Shown here in pieces: positions 5,512-5,662 of a DNA stretch of 5,662 nt. This stretch comes from Ignavibacteriota bacterium (GTDB lineage: Bacteria > Bacteroidota > Kapaibacteriia > Palsa-1295): contig PLXB01000394.1 of the NCBI GenBank assembly GCA_003151215.1, forward strand, positions 5,903 to 11,564. The letters run 5' to 3'. Numbering within the stretch: the stretch's first letter is position 1; every line of letters begins with the position of its first letter. A program made the translations under genes and the position numbers. The notes beneath the pieces were generated by a model. That model was not told where the DNA came from, ran no database searches, and worked only from the letters and a program-made list of their open reading frames with translations.

Positions 5512-5662
5512 CTATCTCACCTTAAATGTTGCCAACGTCAGAATCGCAAGCAAAATTGCGACGATGTAAGCTCGTGTTACGATCTTCGGTTCTGCCCAAC
5601 CGATAAGTTCGAAGTGATGATGGATCGGTGCCATCTTAAAAATTCGTTTTCCTTCGCCGAAA
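5512..5662 (-). CDS. mraY: MraY, phospho-MurNAc-pentapeptide translocase (C-terminal end only)
   Basis: MraY is the integral membrane enzyme that joins phospho-MurNAc-pentapeptide to undecaprenyl phosphate, making lipid I, the substrate of MurG. Only the last 49 residues lie in the window. They begin [19 protein letters not shown], carrying the MAPxHHHFE histidine motif typical of the family, followed by [12 protein letters not shown] and a final hydrophobic helix ending ATFKVR before a TAG stop. The 5' part is beyond the window edge. It is the most upstream gene seen here, and lipoprotein A begins eight bases after its stop. Confidence 0.96.
   Translation of the reverse strand, partial: FGEGKRIFKMAPIHHHFELIGWAEPKIVTRAYIVAILLAILTLATFKVR

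Overview
The window is a stretch of a bacterial division and cell-wall (dcw) cluster, read entirely from the minus strand. In transcription order it holds the 3' end of mraY, a putative outer-membrane lipoprotein gene (lipoprotein A), a 321-bp non-coding interval, a second related lipoprotein gene (lipoprotein B), murD, ftsW, and murG, which is cut by the window edge close to its C-terminus. The four cell-wall genes are in the usual dcw order. MraY makes lipid I, MurD adds D-glutamate to the cytoplasmic precursor, MurG converts lipid I to lipid II, and FtsW polymerises lipid II at the septum.

The organism is probably a member of the Bacteroidota/Chlorobiota/Ignavibacteriota side of the FCB group. 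The hints are the lipoprotein type (SSC lipobox followed by P-x-Y-x-P-N-K and Q-G-E, then barrel-like strands), the GGSLGA form of the MurG glycine loop, weak Shine-Dalgarno signals at several genes, a TAnnTTTG-like promoter word, and a palindrome-rich repeat of a style that I associate with these phyla. Family-level placement is not possible from this window.

The unusual part is 3593-5511, between mraY and murD, which are usually adjacent or separated only by other mur genes. Two diverged but co-linear lipoprotein genes sit there. Directly after lipoprotein A is a 44-bp copy of the first 14 codons of murD (42/44 identical), which then runs into a 237-bp element with perfect 16-bp terminal inverted repeats and several internal hairpins. 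Lipoprotein B follows, and then the intact murD. The pattern lipoprotein, about 10 nt, murD start therefore occurs twice. This marks a duplication or recombination event at the murD start. The near-identity of the murD pieces beside strongly diverged lipoproteins fits the recent joining of two divergent alleles better than an old simple tandem duplication.

The junctions murD/ftsW (9 nt with a clear ribosome site) and ftsW/murG (ATGA overlap) look like a normal coupled operon. The repeat element may change expression at this point: one end forms a hairpin followed by a T-rich tract on the operon strand, and a promoter-like word lies between the element and lipoprotein B.
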